A program made the position numbers and the translations under genes. A stretch of 64,000 nt of DNA. Source: Spongiibacter nanhainus (GTDB lineage: Bacteria; Pseudomonadota; Gammaproteobacteria; Pseudomonadales; Spongiibacteraceae). Position 1 is the first letter of the stretch; the number at the start of each line of letters is the position of its first letter. The stretch spans positions 1,639,001 through 1,703,000 of the forward strand of contig NZ_CP066167.1 of NCBI RefSeq assembly GCF_016132545.1, written 5' to 3'. Positions 54,351 through 62,866 of the stretch are shown one piece after another. The notes beneath the pieces were generated by a model. It did not search any database, was not told the DNA's origin, and saw only the letters and a program-made list of their open reading frames with translations.

Positions 54351-55547
54351 ATGAGAGTCTGGGATGCCATGGCGTGGACGATCCGGGCTGTGTCGGGTAA
54401 TCGTCAGCGCAGCGGACTCACGGTACTGGGGATTGCCATCGGCATTGCCGCGGTGGCCGCATTGACCTCGGTCGGCGAGGGTCTCCGCTTGTATGTGTTG
54501 GAGAGTTTCTCTCAGTTTGGTACCCGCATTATCGCCGTGTCGCCTGGCAAGGTCACCACTCAGGGTATGGCCGGGATGTTGTCCTCGACAAAGCCATTAC
54601 GGATTCAAGATGCTGAGGCCCTTAGGGATCTGCCCTATGTGGACGCGGTGGTTTCGGTGGTCAGCGGAACCGGTCGCGTGGAAGCGGGGCGGATGGGACG
54701 CGATACCAATGTTATGGGGGTTAGCCACCAAGCCGCCGAGGCCTGGCAGATTGCGGTGGCTCAGGGGCGCTTCTTGCCGGCGGACGACCCAGTATCGGCT
54801 CGGGCCTACGCCGTTTTGGGGGCTAAACTCAAGCGGGAGCTATTTGGTGCCGGCAGTCCGCTGGGTAAGTTGATTCGGGTGGGCGGTGCCCGCTACCGAG
54901 TGGTTGGTGTCATGGAGGAGAAGGGCCAGCTATTGGGTTTCGATCTGGATGATGTGGTTTACATCCCCGCCTCGCGAGGCTTGCAGTTATTTAATCGCGA
55001 GAGCCTGATGGAAGTGGACATTATCTTTGATCAGCGGGGAAACTCGGCGGACATGTCCCAGCGAATTCGGGAGCGACTTACCCAGCTCCACGGGCGGGAA
55101 GATTTCACCCTGTTTACCCAGGAGGATATGCTGGGGAGCCTGGATAATATACTGCGTATTCTGACCCTGGTGGTGGCGGCTCTTGGGGGTATTTCCCTCC
55201 TGGTTGGCGGCGTTGGGGTGTTGACGATTATGACTACCGCCCTGCAGGAGCGCAGGGCAGAAATTGGCTTGCTGGCGGCACTGGGTTGTACCGCGCGGCA
55301 GATCATGGTGTTGTTTTTAGGGGAGGCTGTTGTGCTGGCAGTCACCGGTGGCCTGGCGGGAATCACCCTGGTTATCGTGCTGGTCGGCGGCACAAAAATC
55401 ATCGCGCCGGACTTGCCTCTGGCGATAAACCCCCTATATCTATTAATGGCGTTGATGCTGTCGATGGTGGTGGGGCTTTTGTCGGGTATCGCCCCGGCCG
55501 TTCGCGCCGCGCGGCTCAACCCCATCGAGGCGCTGCGCGATGAGTAA
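54351..55547 (+). CDS. ABC permease 2 (MacB/FtsX-type)
   Basis: 398-residue permease related to the first, with the same TM-core-three TM layout and RRAEIGLLAALG near residue 300. ATG 54351 is two bases after the first permease's stop, so the pair is coupled; the frame extends to 54234 inside that gene. The two permeases may form a heterodimer served by one ATPase. Confidence 0.9.
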   Translation: MRVWDAMAWTIRAVSGNRQRSGLTVLGIAIGIAAVAALTSVGEGLRLYVLESFSQFGTRIIAVSPGKVTTQGMAGMLSSTKPLRIQDAEALRDLPYVDAVVSVVSGTGRVEAGRMGRDTNVMGVSHQAAEAWQIAVAQGRFLPADDPVSARAYAVLGAKLKRELFGAGSPLGKLIRVGGARYRVVGVMEEKGQLLGFDLDDVVYIPASRGLQLFNRESLMEVDIIFDQRGNSADMSQRIRERLTQLHGREDFTLFTQEDMLGSLDNILRILTLVVAALGGISLLVGGVGVLTIMTTALQERRAEIGLLAALGCTARQIMVLFLGEAVVLAVTGGLAGITLVIVLVGGTKIIAPDLPLAINPLYLLMALMLSMVVGLLSGIAPAVRAARLNPIEALRDE

Positions 55548-55590
55548 GTCGCGCTGGCCCTGAAAATGTTGATTGAGGACGCTGATCACA

Positions 55591-56535
55591 ATGGAGTTTA
55601 AAGACTACTACAGTGTGTTGGGTGTAGAGCCTGACGCGGATCTCAAGGCGATAAAAACGGCTTATCGGCGTTTGGCTCGCCAGTACCACCCCGATGTGTC
55701 GACGGAGAGCAACGCTGAGGATCGCTTTAAAGAAGTGACTGAGGCCTACGAGGTGCTGGGCGACAAAGACAAGCGCGCCGAGTACGACGAGCTGCGTCAG
55801 TACGCCGGGCGCGGTGGCGGCTTTGAGCCACCCCCGGGTTGGCAGGGGCGCGGTGGCGAGTACCGGGAGGAACACGTCTACGACGGTGACTTCTCGGAGT
55901 TCTTTAACAGTATCTTCGGCGGCGGCTTTGGCGGTGGCGGCTTTAGCCAACGGGCCCAGGGCGGCTTGCGGGGGCAGGATGTTGAGACAGATTTGCCGAT
56001 CTTTTTAGAAGACACATTATCGACAGAGTCAAAGACTGTGCAGTATCACCTGCCGCAGATCGATGCTCAGGGACGCCGGCAGGCGGTTGAGAAAACGCTC
56101 AAAGTGAAGGTGCCTGCCGGTGTGCGGGACGGTGAGCGCATTCGTCTCAAAGGCCAGGGCGCACCTGGACCCGGTGGGGGGGCGGCCGGGGACTTGTACC
56201 TTCGGATACGTCTTGTGCCCCACCCAATGTTCGATGTGGAAGGGCACAATCTAGTGGTTACCGTGCCCGTGGCACCCTGGGAAGTGGCGCTGGGTGCCAA
56301 GGTCACCATCCCCACGCTGGAAGGCGATATCCGTATTACCGTGCCGGAGAACAGCCAGTCTGACAAACGGATTCGTATTAAGGGCAAGGGCCTGCCCAGT
56401 AAGCAGGGTAGAGGTGACCTCTACGTGACGCTTAAAGTGGTGATGCCCGACAAACTGGATGACGATGTTAAGGCGCTGTGGCAGCAACTGAGCGAGCGGG
56501 CGGCCTTTAACCCCCGCGCCCAGTGGAGGAAATAA
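55591..56535 (+). CDS. cbpA: DnaJ-family co-chaperone CbpA
   Basis: 314-residue J-domain protein: J domain (about 1-70) with HPD (YHPDVS), a Gly/Phe-rich linker (about 75-130), then CTDI and CTDII substrate-binding domains; no zinc finger, as for CbpA. ATG 55591 is preferred to 55573. CbpM follows after 1 bp, which supports the name. Stimulates DnaK ATPase, co-chaperone in stress and DNA binding in the nucleoid (family knowledge). Confidence 0.95.
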   Translation: MEFKDYYSVLGVEPDADLKAIKTAYRRLARQYHPDVSTESNAEDRFKEVTEAYEVLGDKDKRAEYDELRQYAGRGGGFEPPPGWQGRGGEYREEHVYDGDFSEFFNSIFGGGFGGGGFSQRAQGGLRGQDVETDLPIFLEDTLSTESKTVQYHLPQIDAQGRRQAVEKTLKVKVPAGVRDGERIRLKGQGAPGPGGGAAGDLYLRIRLVPHPMFDVEGHNLVVTVPVAPWEVALGAKVTIPTLEGDIRITVPENSQSDKRIRIKGKGLPSKQGRGDLYVTLKVVMPDKLDDDVKALWQQLSERAAFNPRAQWRK

Positions 56536-56536
56536 G

Positions 56537-56842
56537 ATGAGCGAGCGAGTGACACAGATTAGTTTTGAGCAGTTTTGCACGCTTACCGATTTGTCAGGCG
56601 AACTGGTGATAGAGATCGTCAATTTGGGCATCGTCGAGCCGCCGGGCCAGCGACCCCAGGAATGGCTGTTTGACAGCGAAATGCTGTGCCTGGTCCGGCG
56701 CGCTGAGCGTCTGCATCGACAGTTGGAAATCAACTGGCCGGGGGTGGCCTTGGCTATGGACTTGCTGGATCAATTGGAGCGCAGCCGCGAAGAGAACCGG
56801 GTACTGCGCAGCCAACTCCAGCGCCTGGTCGAGTTAGATTGA
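56537..56842 (+). CDS. cbpM: CbpA modulator CbpM
   Basis: 101-residue partner that inhibits the CbpA J domain. MerR-like helical start (ISFEQFCTLTDLSGEL), acidic/aromatic middle (EWLFDSEMLCLVRRAERLHRQLEINWPG in outline) and C-terminal coiled coil are the CbpM pattern. One base separates it from the cbpA stop. Confidence 0.93.
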   Translation: MSERVTQISFEQFCTLTDLSGELVIEIVNLGIVEPPGQRPQEWLFDSEMLCLVRRAERLHRQLEINWPGVALAMDLLDQLERSREENRVLRSQLQRLVELD

Positions 56843-56924
56843 GAGGTTTGTGGGTCAGTGCCGAGAATTATCGGTGTTTTAGGGCGCTTTGCCGCCAGGG
56901 AAATCATATTGATGCTGGATAATA

Positions 56925-58121
56925 ATGCACGACTCCGTTGAGCACACCCTGCTGCTGATAGGGGCCATGATGTTATTGGGCCTGCTTGGGGAAACCTTGG
57001 GTAAACGTACCCAGCTGCCCCGGGTGACCATTCTTATCGGCCTGGGGCTGGCTGTGGGGCCCTTGGGCTTGGCATGGCTGCCCAGCGGACAATTGCCCTG
57101 GTTTGACTTTGTCGCCACCGTGGCGCTGACCATGATCGGCTTTTTATTGGGCGGTAAATTTACCGGCCGCACCTTTCGACTCTACGGCAAGCAGTCGCTG
57201 TGGCTGGCATTTGGTATCACCGTCGGTACCTTTGCGGTGGTTTGCGGGGGGATGGTCGCCGTGGGTATCGAGTTGCCCATCGCCCTGGTGCTGGCGGGGG
57301 TAAGCCTGGCGACCGACCCGGTGGCGACACTGGAGTCGGTAGAGGACGGCGGCTTCGATTCACCTTTATCCAACCTGCTAAGCGGTATTGTCGCCATGGA
57401 TGATATGTGGGGCCTGGTCCTGTTCGGATTGGTTATGACCGCGGTGGGTGTTGCGGTGGAAGGCTCTTATCAAGCCCATTACATCTGGATCGGGCTCTGG
57501 GAGATGTTTGGTGGTATCGGCTTAGGGATCGCCTTGGGCCTACCGATGGCGGCGTTGTCGGGACGGATAAATAAAGGCAAGCCGATGCTGCTGGAAGCGC
57601 TGGCTGCAGTGTTTTGCTGTGCCGGCTTGTCCTTGATGCTAGAGGTCTCCTATCTGCTGGCGGCGATTACCATGGGTGTGACTGTGGCGCAGCTAGCCCG
57701 CCACCATCACCGGCCGTTTCACGAGGTAGCACATATCGAGTGGCCATTTTTGGTGTTATTTTTAGTTTTGGTGGGGGCGTCCTTTGCACCGGCTGACCTG
57801 GCCCAGTATTGGCCACTGGCAGTGGCCTACATTTTACTGCGGGTAATGGGCAGAGTGCTGGCTTGTTGGGTGTTTGGACGCTCGATGGCGGTGGGCGATC
57901 GGGGATTATTGGGAATGAGCTTATTGCCCCAGGCGGGGGTGGCCTTGGGTACGGCCCTGTATGCCAAACAGCACTTTCCGGAACTGTCTGAAGCCATTAT
58001 TACCGTTACTGTGGCGGCGACAATTTTCTTTGAAATTGTGGGTCCGATCAGCACCCGATGGGCCTTAAAGCGTTATGCCCAACGCCACATGTCTCAAGAC
58101 AAGAAAATAGTGACGGAGTAG
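56925..58121 (+). CDS. Cation/proton antiporter, CPA2-type
   Basis: 398-residue inner-membrane protein with about 12 hydrophobic helices. The central ATDPVATLESVED (about 126-138) is the acidic ion-binding region of Na+ or K+/H+ exchangers, and there is no C-terminal TrkA domain. Likely Na+/H+ exchange, ion not proven. Upstream is a short gap from cbpM. Confidence 0.9.
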   Translation: MHDSVEHTLLLIGAMMLLGLLGETLGKRTQLPRVTILIGLGLAVGPLGLAWLPSGQLPWFDFVATVALTMIGFLLGGKFTGRTFRLYGKQSLWLAFGITVGTFAVVCGGMVAVGIELPIALVLAGVSLATDPVATLESVEDGGFDSPLSNLLSGIVAMDDMWGLVLFGLVMTAVGVAVEGSYQAHYIWIGLWEMFGGIGLGIALGLPMAALSGRINKGKPMLLEALAAVFCCAGLSLMLEVSYLLAAITMGVTVAQLARHHHRPFHEVAHIEWPFLVLFLVLVGASFAPADLAQYWPLAVAYILLRVMGRVLACWVFGRSMAVGDRGLLGMSLLPQAGVALGTALYAKQHFPELSEAIITVTVAATIFFEIVGPISTRWALKRYAQRHMSQDKKIVTE

Positions 58122-58196
58122 GTATATTTCTCAATAATCCCGCCGGACTTTCCTTGCTACCCTAAGTCGAAAAATGGGAGCGAGTGAGATAATTCC

Positions 58197-59039
58197 ATGA
58201 CGGCAGCGAGCTTTATCGATCAGGTCCGCCAGGACCTGTACAAAGCAATTGAGAATGACTCTATTGTATTACCCACCCTTCCTGAGGTCGCTCTCGAAGT
58301 CAGAGAGGCCGCCAGCGACCCGGATATCAGTCTAGGCAAGCTCGCGTCGATTATCGAACAGGACAGTTCCATTGCCACCCGTATTTTACGGGTATCCAAC
58401 AGCTCCTTGCTGCGAGGCAGTGAGCCGATTCAAGACGTCAAAAATGCGATTGGTCGTATCGGCTTGGCCTATACGTCGACCCTGGTCACTACCATGGCCA
58501 TGCAGCAGATATTCTTGTCCACCAAAGAATCCCTCAACAAACGTATGCGCTCGATTTGGGTACACAGTACCGATGTCGCGGCCATCAGTCACACCCTGGC
58601 AAAAGGGCAGCGTCACCTTAAGCCTGAGCTGGCGACATTGGCCGGAGTTGTCCATCAGATCGGTGCACTACCGATTTTATCTTACGCCGTGGGTCGAGGG
58701 TTTCTCCGCGATCACCCGGAATTGCTGGACGAGGCGCTGGTGGCGCTGACCCCTGAAGTGGGGACCATGATTCTTGAGTCTTGGGGCTTCGCCAATGCAA
58801 TCGTTATGGTACCCACTGCCCACCTAATGTTCGACCGGGAAATCGAACGGCCCGATTATGCCGACCTGGTTACGGTGGCTAATCTTCACACCTATGCCGG
58901 GACTGATCATCCCCTGGCTCAAGTTGATTGGGCTGAGGTTACAGCTTTTCATCGTTTGGGGCTGCCCGTCACGCCCGGCGAAGAAGATGAAAGTTACCTG
59001 CAACAAGTTGAGCAGATGCAGGAACTGTTGCGAGCCTAA
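58197..59039 (+). CDS. HDOD-domain protein
   Basis: 280-residue HDOD protein, a catalytically degenerate relative of HD phosphohydrolases. Family features are LPTLPEVALEVREAASDPDISLGKLASIIEQDSSIATRILRVSNS in outline (about 25-70) and an HQIG segment (about 159). Family members are linked to signalling and stress; function here unknown. It ends 226 bp before the convergent flgN stop. Confidence 0.9.
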   Translation: MTAASFIDQVRQDLYKAIENDSIVLPTLPEVALEVREAASDPDISLGKLASIIEQDSSIATRILRVSNSSLLRGSEPIQDVKNAIGRIGLAYTSTLVTTMAMQQIFLSTKESLNKRMRSIWVHSTDVAAISHTLAKGQRHLKPELATLAGVVHQIGALPILSYAVGRGFLRDHPELLDEALVALTPEVGTMILESWGFANAIVMVPTAHLMFDREIERPDYADLVTVANLHTYAGTDHPLAQVDWAEVTAFHRLGLPVTPGEEDESYLQQVEQMQELLRA

Positions 59040-59056
59040 GGCCGGGGCAGAAGGGC

Positions 59057-59137
59057 CCTAGCAGGCTGTTGATTTCCGTTTTCAACGCCGCAGTGGCAAA
59101 GCAGATAGGAAATCAACCACCTGCTAGGCCTATCTGC
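59057..59137. repeat. 21-bp inverted repeat with an alternative hairpin
   Basis: Left arm 59057-59077 and right arm 59108-59128 pair in 19 of 21 positions (CCTAGCAGG...). A second, mutually exclusive stem joins GCAGATAGG (59101-59109) with CCTATCTGC (59129-59137). It lies between convergent HDOD and flgN genes and could be a REP/MITE-like element or terminator. Confidence 0.7.
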
Positions 59138-59265
59138 CTTTCTGAGAATCATCCTATTGGATAAAGATGACTGGAGCGTTTTGGCGGGTCTGCGGGACGC
59201 CGCCAGGGAAGACTTTTTCTGTAGAAAGCTCGACTTAGCGAGGCCTTAACGAGCAAAAGGGATGG

Positions 59266-59721
59266 CTAGGCTCTGCCCAAGGCCCGGCTTGCGTGAGAAG
59301 AGGAAGCTCGACCTTCCGCGCTGTATACCGTCGCATTGCCGGTCTCGCTGCCACTGAGAATATCCACCGCTCGCTGGGTGTAATTGGCTTGGGCAACAAT
59401 ATTGGCGCCAATCAAATCGTTAAGCTTGCGACACTGTGACAAGGTATCGCGAATAGCATTCCACTGGGGATCGGTGCTTTCCTTAGCGTCGCCGCCGCGA
59501 TAGAAATGAGGGTCGGGGAGGGACTGGCGTTGTTTTTCCAGAGCTTCCAACTGTTTGACCTGCTGCATTTTTTGCTGGCTTAGCGATTCTATACTGGCTG
59601 CGAGATCGACAGACATCGCTTGATTTTCGGCGTAGGCTTGCTGTTCACGCTTTAGTACATCCAGCAGCGATTGCGCCGCCAGCTGCATCTCATTCAGAAT
59701 GCTTGTGCGGTTTTCGCTCAT
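59266..59721 (-). CDS. flgN: FlgN-family flagellar export chaperone
   Basis: 151-residue helical protein, the chaperone for hook-filament junction proteins FlgK and FlgL. N-terminal helices (about 1-75) with a glutamine-rich coiled coil, a short linker, then a C-terminal helix with RKLNDLIGANI. Its ATG overlaps the flgM stop by four bases, so it is coupled to flgM. C-terminal tail is Ser/Ala-rich. Confidence 0.88.
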   Translation of the reverse strand: MSENRTSILNEMQLAAQSLLDVLKREQQAYAENQAMSVDLAASIESLSQQKMQQVKQLEALEKQRQSLPDPHFYRGGDAKESTDPQWNAIRDTLSQCRKLNDLIGANIVAQANYTQRAVDILSGSETGNATVYSAEGRASSSHASRALGRA

Positions 59722-60020
59722 CCCGAAATCATTCCTTCTAGCTCGACAAAGGCTTTGGCTACCCGGTCCGCGTCAATCTGGAACTCACCATTGCGGATCG
59801 CCGTTTTAATTTCATCGACTTTTGCCCGGTCAATGCCATCGCTGGCGGACACTTGAGCGCGGACTTGTTCCATTAACGGCGTCTGCACAATATTGTTGTC
59901 GGCACTGCTAGCGACACTGCCGGCTTTGTCTGAGCCACCACTTTTTTCACTGCTGACGCCACGTTGGCTGTCCAGCGCGCGATTTTGCGGCAGGCCGGTA
60001 TGAGTTATACGGTCGACCAT
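59718..60020 (-). CDS. flgM: Anti-sigma-28 factor FlgM
   Basis: 100-residue anti-sigma factor that holds FliA until the hook is complete and is then exported. The unstructured N-terminus and C-terminal helices with IDRAKVDEIKTAIRNGEFQIDADRVA in outline are the family pattern. GAGAGG nine bases before ATG 60020. A sigma-28-like promoter lies at 60088-60114, giving feedback control. Confidence 0.93.
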   Translation of the reverse strand: MVDRITHTGLPQNRALDSQRGVSSEKSGGSDKAGSVASSADNNIVQTPLMEQVRAQVSASDGIDRAKVDEIKTAIRNGEFQIDADRVAKAFVELEGMISG

Positions 60021-60087
60021 AATTTTGTTCCTCTCACTGTGTGGGGTGAGACCTGGGGTCTGTTCACACTACTCACCTTGTATCGTC

Positions 60088-60114
60088 ATATCGGTACTTC
60101 CCTAAAAAACTTTA
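60088..60114 (-). promoter_or_regulatory. Sigma-28 (FliA)-type promoter of flgM-flgN
   Basis: Read on the minus strand, TAAAGTTT (60114-60107), 11 bp, then ACCGATAT (60095-60088) against consensus TAAAGTTT-N11-GCCGATAA: 14 of 16 positions. It is 68 bp upstream of the flgM start. Confidence 0.75.
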
Positions 60115-60172
60115 GGGGTGATAGTGGTATTTTTCCTGATACAGCACAAAATGTGATATTGCTCACACTTAT

Positions 60173-60940
60173 TCATCGCAGAACCACCACTTCACTGGAC
60201 TCCACCACGCCCTCCAAGCGCCGCCCCGAGCTAAGGTTGCGGACCGGAATACGACTGTTTATAGCGCCGTCCTGCAGAGCAATGCCAGACATCGTGACGG
60301 ATATAGAACCGCTGTCACTGCGCAAAGAGATGCGCTGCCCTTTGTGGACGATGGCATTGGCTTCCACCATATTGGCGGTAATTACCGCTCCCTGGGGAAT
60401 GCTGCGACGCGCTCGCAGGCCCCCCTGACCTTTCAGAGAGGGGAGGTAGCCATAACTGAGTGTTGAGACGTCGCGCTCAACCCAGCTCACTGAATCTTGG
60501 GAAATACTCGCGCCTGGCCCAATAGGCCGATTTGCCACCATAACTTTTGTATAAGCCGCCACCGTCACGGGAACATAGATCTTCCAGGGGCTGGGGCCGC
60601 TGCAACGAACGCCGACGGTGGTGCGACGACGAATTGTCCCTCCGGGAGGCAGAAACGCTTCCAGTGATGTCTTGCAACGGGCCAAGCGGGTACGGGGGTC
60701 GAGCCGGTCCACTTCAATACGGTGGTCCATGCTCTTCCAGGGATTGTGCTTTGCGACATAGGCTGTTGCCGTAGCGGCTATGCGGTCTGGATTTTCTATC
60801 GTTGGGTCGGAAGCGGCGTTGGTGGTTGCGCTGGCAGCGCCAACGACAAGGATACAGGACACGCGGCGCAGCGCCTTTAAAAGGCAAGCGTTGCCGAGCT
60901 GTGTTGCCGCTGTCTGTTCTTTCCTTAATCGCCTAGCCAT
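60173..60940 (-). CDS. flgA: Flagellar P-ring assembly chaperone FlgA
   Basis: 255-residue periplasmic protein aiding P-ring formation. A signal-type N-terminus precedes a SAF domain in the C-terminal half (VMVANRPIGPGASISQDSV region, about 150-170), and LQDGAINSRIPVRNLSSGR closes it. Start uncertain: GTG 60964 or ATG 60940; neither has a strong ribosome site. It is divergent from flgB. Confidence 0.9.
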   Translation of the reverse strand: MARRLRKEQTAATQLGNACLLKALRRVSCILVVGAASATTNAASDPTIENPDRIAATATAYVAKHNPWKSMDHRIEVDRLDPRTRLARCKTSLEAFLPPGGTIRRRTTVGVRCSGPSPWKIYVPVTVAAYTKVMVANRPIGPGASISQDSVSWVERDVSTLSYGYLPSLKGQGGLRARRSIPQGAVITANMVEANAIVHKGQRISLRSDSGSISVTMSGIALQDGAINSRIPVRNLSSGRRLEGVVESSEVVVLR

Positions 60941-61026
60941 TATTTCAAACCAATGATCACTCACTTTTCAGCGTTTTCCGCGTTGCGTCAAAATTCTGTC
61001 GCCACGCTGCTTGTAGATTAGCTAAA

Positions 61027-61041
61027 GCAAGGAATATGCCA
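61027..61041 (-). promoter_or_regulatory. Sigma-54-type promoter of flgA
   Basis: On the minus strand TGGCAT, five bases, TTGC: the -24 GG and -12 GC are correctly spaced. One base differs from TGGCAC. It is about 65-85 bp upstream of flgA. Confidence 0.65.
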
Positions 61042-61176
61042 TTGGCTTGGGGGGAGGGGAGATTAGTGTACAAGGCGGCGAAAAATTGGCTTTTGGGTCG
61101 GCAAGGGCTTGCCGTAACAGTGCCAAAAAACCAGCGCTTGCGCCGTAACTTATTGATATAAATATAAAAATAAATA

Positions 61177-61191
61177 TGGCACAAGGATTGC
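61177..61191 (+). promoter_or_regulatory. Sigma-54-type promoter of flgBCDE
   Basis: TGGCAC, five bases, TTGC, matching the sigma-54 consensus core exactly. It is about 130 bp upstream of flgB, so the flgB leader is about 120 nt. Flagellar class genes of pseudomonads and vibrios use such promoters with FleQ-type activators. Confidence 0.85.
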
Positions 61192-61324
61192 GTTATAGCC
61201 AGTGCGTTAGGTGCGAGCAGTAAAAACGCTAATCCTAAGGTGTGTCGGGTTGCAGTAGGTAGCTACATCCACTGAACAAGACATCGACACCAAGACAACA
61301 AACTTTAGCAAAAACAGAACGATT

Positions 61325-61744
61325 ATGGCGATTAGTTTTGATAAAGCTCTGGGTATTCACCAGCAGGCGCTGTCTCTAAGGGAGCAGCGGCAGTCGGTGT
61401 TGGCTGCCAATATCGCCAACGCGGATACCCCGGGCTATCAGGCCCGGGATGTGGATTTTCGCAGTGCTCTCGCCAGCACCCAGGGCAGTTCCAATGGCGA
61501 AGGTTTGGCTATGACGGTAACCAATCAACACCACATAGCCCGCGGCAATGCGACTCAGTCCAACCCCGAGCCGGTCGCACCTAAATATCGTGTGCCGACC
61601 CAGCCCTCTGAAGATGGCAATACCGTGGAGTCTCATATTGAGCAGGCCGCTTTCGCAGATAACACCACCCGATACCAGACCACACTGCATTTTCTCAGTG
61701 GTCGTTTCGCCAGCATGAAGAACGTGATCAGTGGAGGACGCTAA
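61325..61744 (+). CDS. flgB: Flagellar proximal rod protein FlgB
   Basis: 139-residue rod protein exported by the flagellar type III apparatus. The hallmark near the N-terminus is NIANADTPGYQARDVDF (about 30-46), with a long helix at the C-terminus (RYQTTLHFLSGRF). First gene of flgBCDE, with the sigma-54-type promoter upstream. Confidence 0.97.
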   Translation: MAISFDKALGIHQQALSLREQRQSVLAANIANADTPGYQARDVDFRSALASTQGSSNGEGLAMTVTNQHHIARGNATQSNPEPVAPKYRVPTQPSEDGNTVESHIEQAAFADNTTRYQTTLHFLSGRFASMKNVISGGR

Positions 61745-61746
61745 AT

Positions 61747-62148
61747 ATGAGTAGTCCCTTGGATATCGCCGCATCGGCAATGCACGCACAAATGCTGCGG
61801 CTTAACACTGTCGCCAGCAACATCGCTAATGCGGATACCGTCAGTAGTACAGAGGAAGGTGCCTATCGCTCCCGTCAGCCAGTATTTTCAGCAGTGCTGC
61901 AAGAGCAGCAGGGTATGGCTTCGGTTCAGGTCAGCGAGATCATGGAGAGCCAGGCGCCGGTCCAAAAACATTTTCAGCCTGGACACCCTCAAGCCGATGA
62001 AAACGGATTTGTATACAGCAGTAACGTCAATACGGTTGAGGAAATGGCCAATATGATGGCGGCGTCCCGCTCTTATCAGAATAACGCTGAGGTGTTCACC
62101 ACAACTAAAGCGCTGATGCTGAGAGCCCTGCAGTTGGGACAGCAGTAG
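61747..62148 (+). CDS. flgC: Flagellar proximal rod protein FlgC
   Basis: 133-residue rod protein, with N-terminal NTVASNIANADT (about 20-31) and C-terminal NTVEEMANMMAASRSYQNN (about 96-114). It starts two bases after the flgB stop. Confidence 0.97.
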   Translation: MSSPLDIAASAMHAQMLRLNTVASNIANADTVSSTEEGAYRSRQPVFSAVLQEQQGMASVQVSEIMESQAPVQKHFQPGHPQADENGFVYSSNVNTVEEMANMMAASRSYQNNAEVFTTTKALMLRALQLGQQ

Positions 62149-62170
62149 TCGGGGGCACGAGGAGTAGAGT

Positions 62171-62842
62171 ATGGAAATACGCACGGTAGAACAGTATCAA
62201 CAGGCTAAAGCCGACGCCGCCAAAGCAAAGAGAGGTGGTGAGTCGGGCTTGGGACAAGATGATTTTTTGCGCCTGATGATGGAACAAATGAAGGCCCAAG
62301 ACCCCTTTAACCCCATGGACAATACCCAGTTCATAAGCCAAATGGCACAGCTGACCTCTGTTAGCAGCATCAGTGAAATGAACAACAATTTTTCCAATTA
62401 CCTCGGGTCGCTGAATCAAACTCAGTTTGTGAACGCTTCAAATCTGGTGGGTAGGGAGGTGTTGAGCGCCGCAGACTTTGGTGTGCTCGATGGCAATAAA
62501 GGCATCAGCGGCCAGGTCGATCTGCCTAACAGCACCAACGCTCTGGATATAGAAATTTTAGCCCCAACCGGAGAGGTCATGGGCCGTGTTTCCATGGGGC
62601 CCCAAGGTGCTGGCCCGGTGCCCTTTGAATGGGATGGCGCGGGGCTCAATGGCGAACAGTTGCCGGCAGGTAAGTATTACCTGAGGGCGAATTACTTGAA
62701 TGGGGGATCTGTGGAGCAGTTATCAACACAGGTTAATTTTGAAGTTCGGAGCGTCTCACTTCCCACTGCGGGAGGGGGTGTTCATTTGGAGCTGAATGGC
62801 GGTGGCACCGTCAAATTGTCTGATCTTGTATCCGTAAGTTAA
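62171..62842 (+). CDS. flgD: Hook-capping protein FlgD
   Basis: 223-residue hook-cap protein needed to assemble FlgE. N-terminal FLRLMMEQMKAQDPFNPMDN (about 35-54) is diagnostic; a FlgD Ig/tudor-like domain follows from about 90 (VGREVLSA). 22 bp after flgC. Confidence 0.96.
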   Translation: MEIRTVEQYQQAKADAAKAKRGGESGLGQDDFLRLMMEQMKAQDPFNPMDNTQFISQMAQLTSVSSISEMNNNFSNYLGSLNQTQFVNASNLVGREVLSAADFGVLDGNKGISGQVDLPNSTNALDIEILAPTGEVMGRVSMGPQGAGPVPFEWDGAGLNGEQLPAGKYYLRANYLNGGSVEQLSTQVNFEVRSVSLPTAGGGVHLELNGGGTVKLSDLVSVS

Positions 62843-62866
62843 CGCCACTGGCGTAGGAGAAATAAC

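Larger units (their letters stand above)
60941..61324. other. 384-bp divergent flagellar regulatory region
   Basis: No gene seen. It carries opposing sigma-54-like promoters for flgA (61027-61041) and flgB (61177-61191), with an AT-rich tract at about 61150-61176 that could bind IHF or an activator. Confidence 0.75.
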
